Below are positions 63,815 to 64,000 of a stretch of 64,000 bases of DNA, piece by piece (position 1 is the stretch's first letter; each line of letters opens with the position of its first letter). Made by a program: the position numbers and the translations under genes. Where the stretch lies: assembly GCA_019916065.1 (NCBI GenBank), contig CM034241.1, positions 18,589,228-18,653,227 of the forward strand, written 5' to 3'. The notes below the pieces were generated by a model, which saw nothing but the letters and a program-made list of their open reading frames with translations, made no database searches and was not told where the DNA came from. The stretch is from Vitellaria paradoxa (lineage: Eukaryota > Streptophyta > Magnoliopsida > Ericales > Sapotaceae).

Positions 63815-64000
63815 GTATGCTGCATGTCATGATTCATTATTCTCAATTATTTTCTCACTCCCTTGTGGGTTTTCCATTATTCTTCGAAAGATAACAAATG
63901 AGTTATTATATATCTCACTAAATTCAGTTGATTCTCTTGAGGGTTACAATTGTGAAGGGTCATAATTAACATTGCAGTTATGAAAATAAAAAAGAGAAAG

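Overview
The window is nuclear DNA of a flowering plant, probably a dicot or other long-intron angiosperm. The evidence is spliced GT-AG genes for plastid proteins and Ty1/copia, L1-type and RTE-type LINE, Tourist-like MITE and short LTR retroelements in AT-rich intergenic DNA. No bacterial-type gene, CRISPR array, rRNA or intact tRNA is visible. Species cannot be told from the sequence.

Three host genes are supported. (1) A carbon-nitrogen hydrolase of the omega-amidase/NIT2 type, + strand, 5' part outside the window. Its exons lie at 6503-6581, 6805-6820 (a 16-nt microexon), 7044-7124, 7298-7380 and 23402-23519, with a last intron of about 16 kb. (2) An intronless mTERF-family protein with a plastid-like N-terminus, - strand, 43696-44694. 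(3) A chloroplast 2-Cys peroxiredoxin (BAS1 type), + strand, exons at 58184-58408, 60159-60233, 60705-60786, 60895-60974 and 63689-63814, 3' end outside the window.

Layout. 1-6393: two degenerate copia elements, the + one inserted in the - one, both probably in an upstream intron of the NIT2-like gene. 7381-23401: the giant intron, holding + LINE debris, a 5.3-kb - strand copia, a - strand LINE with ORF1 and ORF2, opposed LINE 3' ends and a 134-bp RTE tail. 23520-37490: AT-rich intergenic DNA with LINE and copia scraps and one copy of a long non-coding repeat. 37498-43296: a complete Tnt1-like copia with LTRs and target duplication, ending 400 bp from the mTERF stop codon. 44940-58180: MITEs, a possible Helitron end, a PPR-like remnant, tandem repeats, two more copies of the long repeat and a 1.54-kb non-autonomous LTR element. 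58184-64000: the peroxiredoxin gene.

The host genes do not form a pathway. Two encode plastid proteins (redox; organelle nucleic-acid metabolism) and the third belongs to glutamine/asparagine transamination metabolism. The most unusual pattern is a recurrent class of 15-33 bp insertions. Each consists of a poly(T) or poly(A) run plus a few bases, often GGTAA or its complement TTACC, flanked by 9-18 bp target duplications. They look like retroposition events that copied only the 3' tail of a transcript. No wholly new multi-gene system is evident.
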